Source of the DNA: Megaleporinus macrocephalus
Taxonomy: Eukaryota; Chordata; Actinopteri; Characiformes; Anostomidae
Assembly: GCA_021613375.1 (NCBI GenBank)
Contig: CM038714.1
Coordinates: 40,444,623-40,508,622 of the forward strand
Reading direction: 5' to 3'
DNA: 64,000 nt
Shown in pieces: positions 59,556 through 64,000 of this stretch. The notes under the pieces were generated by a model. That model saw nothing but the letters and a program-made list of their open reading frames with translations. It did not search any database and was not told the origin of the DNA. The stretch's first letter is position 1; the number at the start of each line of letters is the position of its first letter. Position numbers and translations under genes: made by a program.

Positions 59556-59966
59556 CCTTGTGTGAACCATATTACTAGCCATTTCTCGAGCTGCCACATT
59601 GTGCTGCCTGTCAGAAATGGCAGTGTTAACATCCTATCATGTGTTTTTTTTTATTCTCCTAATTCCTCTCAGCAAAAAGGGGGTGGCAGGCCTGTGCAGA
59701 TGCGGTCTGATGATAAAACGATCCTGAGTGTTATCAGCACCTCTATGGCCAGGCTTTGGTAGGGGTGGCAATAAGCGGTAAATAGAGCCAGGAGTCACTC
59801 TGAGCACGATGGGCGCATTTAAAAACCCCCGAGAGGCTGCCGCCACCTTGGCCGGGGCAGATGGGCGTGTAATTGGAGTTATTGGCGGGGCACGAGGGGC
59901 CAGATGGGGTCACAGCTGGAATGATGTACCGGAGCCGCGTGGCCTGTGGCCTCTCCATCAGGGCTG
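59556..59966. promoter_or_regulatory. Strong candidate conserved non-coding element
   Basis: The part 59755-59965 is the most GC-rich unique sequence nearby. It contains two CAGATGGG E-box-type motifs (59857-59864 and 59900-59907), gggcgcatttaaaaac, gtgtaattggagttattggc, cacagctggaatgatg and several CpGs. It is not repetitive. No long frame has a domain, and frames occur on both strands (59562-59762, 59637-59846, 59743-59958), which argues against an exon. An enhancer-like element is inferred. Confidence 0.35.
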
Positions 59967-62277
59967 AGTGATGGCTATAGGTTTCAAAAGCTCTATCTAG
60001 CCTGATAAGAGTTCAATAAATCCTATAGTGCTTCTCAGATGTGCACTGTCCAGCAGCTCTGGGCAGGACAGAACGGAAGTCGTGAAGTCTAACGGCCCCA
60101 AAAACGCTGACAAGTTCAGTGCTGATATTCAATCACTCACATTAAATACAGGCCTATCTATAAAACCAACGACTGGTGTATCAGCAGAGGGGGGCACAAT
60201 GAAATGTTATGGGAGAAAGACTGCTCTATACAATAAATATTCTAAAAGTGGTCAAGGACAAATAAAAATATATTTAAACTGCTTTCCTGTCTTTCTATTA
60301 AATACCACTTTGGCGTTCATAGTTCTTAGTTCATACTTCTGTTCACCAAAGTGGGCTGTATAGTCAAGAACAACAGTAGCCTATCGTACAGCTAAAAATA
60401 ATTTTAAGTGCACTGTATTTGATTTTAGGACACATGTGGTACATAAAATATGCTTGGGATGCTGATGTTGCAGAGCTGAAAACAGCAGCAGCTGCCATGA
60501 ATGCTTATTAATGCTCAAGTTCATACTATCTGGCCTGTTTTGTAGCCTTGTAGTTCCAGCCTTTAGATATCAGACATGCCTTGACTGATTGACTACATTT
60601 GGGGTGAAGAGAAAAGATCTACGTTCGATTCCCCCCCAAACTATTCCTGTAGTGCAGCATTGCAAACTCAGCCGTGAAATAATTCAGGAGTTTGTCTCAT
60701 TTTCATGTTTTCGTCCATCTATGTTTTTTCCCCTTCTATACCCAGAATGCATTGTGCAAACACATAAAAAAAACTACTGGGAATCCCCTCAGCACTCAAG
60801 AAATCCTGATTGTTAGCTACTGACCTAGAAGTGAATAAATACACCCGTGGTGTGACCTAACATATGGAATGTAGCACTGACCTCAAGTGATCAGTAATGT
60901 TTTTTGTTAAAGGAACTATTCTTTCAAGAGTTTATCACAAAGTACTTGTGGTCTTGTGGTCGTGTTTTTTTAATTGTCTGAGCCATCGCAATTGCATGCC
61001 TACGAGGTTATCAAGTCCTATTATCGATGCCGGCATGCTTTGCCGATGCAATGACATCCAATGTCATCTATAATACTGGAAGATTTTTAACAAGGAGTAG
61101 CCGTAAAGTGGTCCGAAGTGTGACCTTATTAAAAAAAAGAAAGATGACGTCAGTGCTCCTTCAATATCAGTTAAATTCTTATCATTGAAATTATGGAAGC
61201 ACCAGCAATATGTTAACTTCCCAACCGTGCTGCCCCTCTAACCTAATTTATTCAAATATTACATGCCTGTTTTTCTAAAGAACTGAAAATTTGGCCAGTT
61301 TGTTTTATATTTTTATTTCATATTTGTGTTTTTTTTTGTTCTAAAAAAAAAGGAGCACCGCAACGTCTTTATTAGGCAGACATTCTGCGTTCATACTGTG
61401 TTCAGAGATAATAACACAGCTAATAATACCCCCCCAACCCAATAAACAAGGACCACAAAACAGATTTCTTAAAGAATCAAACTGCCAAGTAGAATGTATA
61501 ATGGCTTTGGTTTTCATCAAATCTTATCCATTTCCCTGCATACTAAACGTAATGGTTACTGAAACATTGCTGTGGAAGTGCTATATTTTTCACTTTGGAC
61601 AAGGTCCACCTACAAGGGCCTTCAAACTAAAGATTGTTGGAGAGAAAACAGATCAACAAAGGTGTTTCTTTTGTTACTGTGACATTCAGATGATGCTGGG
61701 CGAGAAGGAAGAAAAGCAGATCAGGAAATTCGGATCACTTTCTTTTCTAGGCTGGACAGAAACTCCCTTTTATATTGTTCATTTTGAACAATAGCCTTCC
61801 TGAAGCCATCTCCTCTGAGGCTCATCCTGAGTACAAAGAGATGGTGAAGCATGAACATCACACCCGTGGAGCTAGATCACATCAAATCACAGCTGTTAAC
61901 AGCCTCAGGGAGTCTATAGCATATGAGCAATGTCTCTTCTCCATACGTCCCAATGCATCAACAGTTAACATCATCCACTCCTCCCTATGCATGGTGAACA
62001 TAGTGCATTATTAAATCTAAATTTTAAGTAGCATTTCAGCTATTACTGATTTGAAAGCTATCAAGCGTTATCAAGCAATCTCAAACAGACTACTGAGGTT
62101 AAATGCTACTGTCTGGATCAAAGTGTGAACACAATTCAGGTTCATATACAGGTTTTTACTTACATACCACTTGTAAGATATTAGTAGGTCATATAGTGCC
62201 AGAAATTAAATAAACAAGCCTATTTTAGGTTTCTTTAGATAAAGAAATACGAGATTATTTACCTAGCCAACTGGGGA
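59967..62277. other. Unassigned sequence
   Basis: Several open frames, the longest 60028-60363(+, 111 codons) and 61501-61794(+, 97 codons), have no recognised motif or splice structure. T/A homopolymers lie around 61330-61352. No repeat identified. Confidence 0.35.
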
Positions 62278-62450
62278 GGTAGGCAATATGGCCTTACAAT
62301 AATATCACGATATTTCATGGTATTTTTGCGATAACGATACTCTTGACATTGAATGAAAAATATATATATTTCAAAAATACACTATTGCAACGCAACAAAA
62401 TGAAAATTAAATTTTATTTTTGCATACGATATGATATGGCACACCCCTAA
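62278..62450 (+). mobile_element. Short gatat-rich miniature element
   Basis: Begins ggtaggcaatatggcc and ends gatatggcacacccctaa, an imperfect inverse. Between them are atcacgatatttcatgg and gcgataacgata. About 170 bp. Confidence 0.5.
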
Positions 62451-62666
62451 CTGAGATATTAAAATATACAAGAATTCATCAGATTGAATTACTAAACCAT
62501 ACGAAATAATGCACTTCAAATATCTCCATATATTCAGGACTGAAGTAAAGTGAATGATACTGGAGAGATAAAATCTGTCTCTAGTAGGTATATAATGGGG
62601 AAATGAGAAAAGTGTGAATTTATCTTTTGCTAAGAACAGTAAAAAGTAGTACCCTGATGTGATAAC

Positions 62667-62791
62667 TAGGGATGGGTGATATGGGACAATATTTCAGGGT
62701 ATAATATCATTCACGATATTCCAAAATGTTGGCGATATTATGTATACATGTGTACGATATTATGTATACGATTCAATATGGCCCACCCCAA
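62667..62791 (+). mobile_element. 125-bp gatat-rich miniature element
   Basis: The left end tagggatgggtgatatgg and the right end caatatggcccacccca form imperfect inverted repeats. The interior is made of cgatatt/gtatac repeats. It is probably a deletion derivative of the same broad class as 62278-62450. Confidence 0.6.
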
Positions 62792-64000
62792 CGTATTACT
62801 TCCCATTTCTTCTATATCTTAAACTATAAGCATAGCCTCGAATCTCCAGTGGAAGACTTAAGAATCCCTGGACATGTCTTAGCTGATCAACTACAATATT
62901 GTGTAAATGTGAAACAAGGGAATTTGATTCTTTACCAAACTGTATGTTCAAATATATTATGAATCAAATATATGATTCATAATAAAGATTCCTATAATTA
63001 TGAGAAGGACACAACTGCTTCTTCACTGCATGTGTTTATATACAGCAGCCATAGAGAAACCCACCCTGCCTTTCTGAGAATGCTTCCCCAGGCTTCTCCC
63101 TGACGTTCCTTATCAGAGCAGCGCTGTTCATCCTTTCGGCGATCTCTCTACACGTTCAAAGTGGGTGAAAAAGAAGCAGTGCCTTAGAGCTGTGCTCCCT
63201 CTAGTGGATCTGAATTCATGCCCTACTCTCCCTTCATTCTCCTTTCATTCATTTGCATCCTCCATCATCCCACTGCAGCCTAAAGCCAAAACACTGATGC
63301 AGTATATGATAGCAGCATAAACCTATAATGAGAACAGTGACAGCGCTAGAGCAGGCCCGTGGCTGCCTAATGCAGATAACAATTTAGGGATTAAAGAACC
63401 AGATCAAAAACGAAGTAATGATTATTATTAAATGATTAACTGTGGGAATAAATAGGAGATGGACAGATGAGATTTAAAAGTTATCAAAGTTGGATTACGG
63501 TACTAGAATTCTTATTTATATCACTGACAGTCAGCAGAACAGGACCCTCCTTTCAGTCTGAGCCTCAACATTTATAGCTTTATAGTTCTGATGAACCATT
63601 AAATGTCAAACGCTGAGCTACAGTGAGTCTTTTATTCATCATTCAAGGCAGGTTTTAAAAGCCATACAGTATTATAGCAGTTATTACATTTATTATTGAT
63701 TAAAACCTCTTTTGTCGTCTTGAAAGCTCAAAGTTTTTCAGGATTTCAATCAGCTGGCAAGGTTATGGAGCGGTCAAAACCCACAGTGGAAAAGAAAATA
63801 AAAAACTATACAAACTGTTCCTTCATGTATATGTATTTGGTGTGTAATGTTGGCTTCTTTGGTTTTGCATTGGAGCTTCAAGGCTATAGAAGCTAAGAAG
63901 TAAAACCCAATAGTGTGGTAGACTTGCATATGTGGTTTCTGACACTGTATGACAAAATAAAAGAGGAAAAATCAGTTTCCAAGGCGACCACTGGTTTTGA
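62792..64000. other. Unassigned sequence to window end
   Basis: The part 63100-63390 is non-repetitive with moderate GC (for example ctcattcatttgcatcctcc, gtggctgcctaatgcagata) and could be regulatory. No exon was recognised, and the frame 63696-63896 is unassigned. Confidence 0.35.

Noticed and set aside
61501..61794. 97-codon plus-strand frame with several Cys residues
   Set aside because: No recognised domain, no splice sites at sensible positions, AT-rich codon use like the background.

Overview
This 64 kb window reads as vertebrate, most likely teleost fish, non-coding DNA. It is AT-rich and has long (CA)n, (TA)n, (GA)n and tetranucleotide microsatellites. It carries many short eroded DNA transposons typical of fish, and no stretch has the gene density of a bacterium or phage. 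The otophysan (characin/catfish) look of some repeats is recollection only. No complete protein-coding gene, tRNA or rRNA could be supported. Most open frames longer than 60 codons are chance frames or translated low-complexity repeats. The window is best read as intergenic or large-intron sequence with scattered candidate exons and possible cis-regulatory islands.

Layout. 0-8 kb: a decayed LINE reverse-transcriptase tail (minus strand), CA and TA microsatellites, and a 116-bp inverted-repeat element at 5.9 kb. 8-16 kb: two copies of an unnamed ~300-bp repeat, a hAT-like 'tatcgg' element, a purine-rich minisatellite of ~153-bp units at 11.8-12.4 kb, a full-length TTAA-flanked miniature transposon (14.06-14.69 kb), and a partial duplicate of it between 118-bp direct repeats. 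17-20 kb: a candidate coding exon at 17.64-17.82 kb, then two widespread fish repeats and TA arrays. 20-34 kb: mostly unassigned sequence with several miniature elements. 34.9-37.7 kb: two candidate minus-strand exons. 41-52 kb: more elements, including a Tc1/mariner transposase relic cut by a palindromic element at 51.4 kb. 53.4-54.6 kb: a ~1.2 kb polypurine tract. 55-64 kb: two abutting miniature transposons, then GC-richer islands (56.7-57.0 and 59.56-59.97 kb) that resemble conserved non-coding elements, and further short elements.

The best-supported result is the repeat content. One TTAA-flanked miniature family (termini AGGARCARTATGTAA) is represented by seven full or partial copies. 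A second family (GTGTATTGG termini) occurs twice in opposite orientation at 26.0 and 55.3 kb. The most interesting gene-level leads are two splice-bounded candidates: 17641-17815 (+), with an optimal start-codon context and a hydrophobic leader, and 34904-35195 (-), a 5'-UTR-plus-start exon. Neither could be assigned to a protein family. No convincing novel biological system was found.
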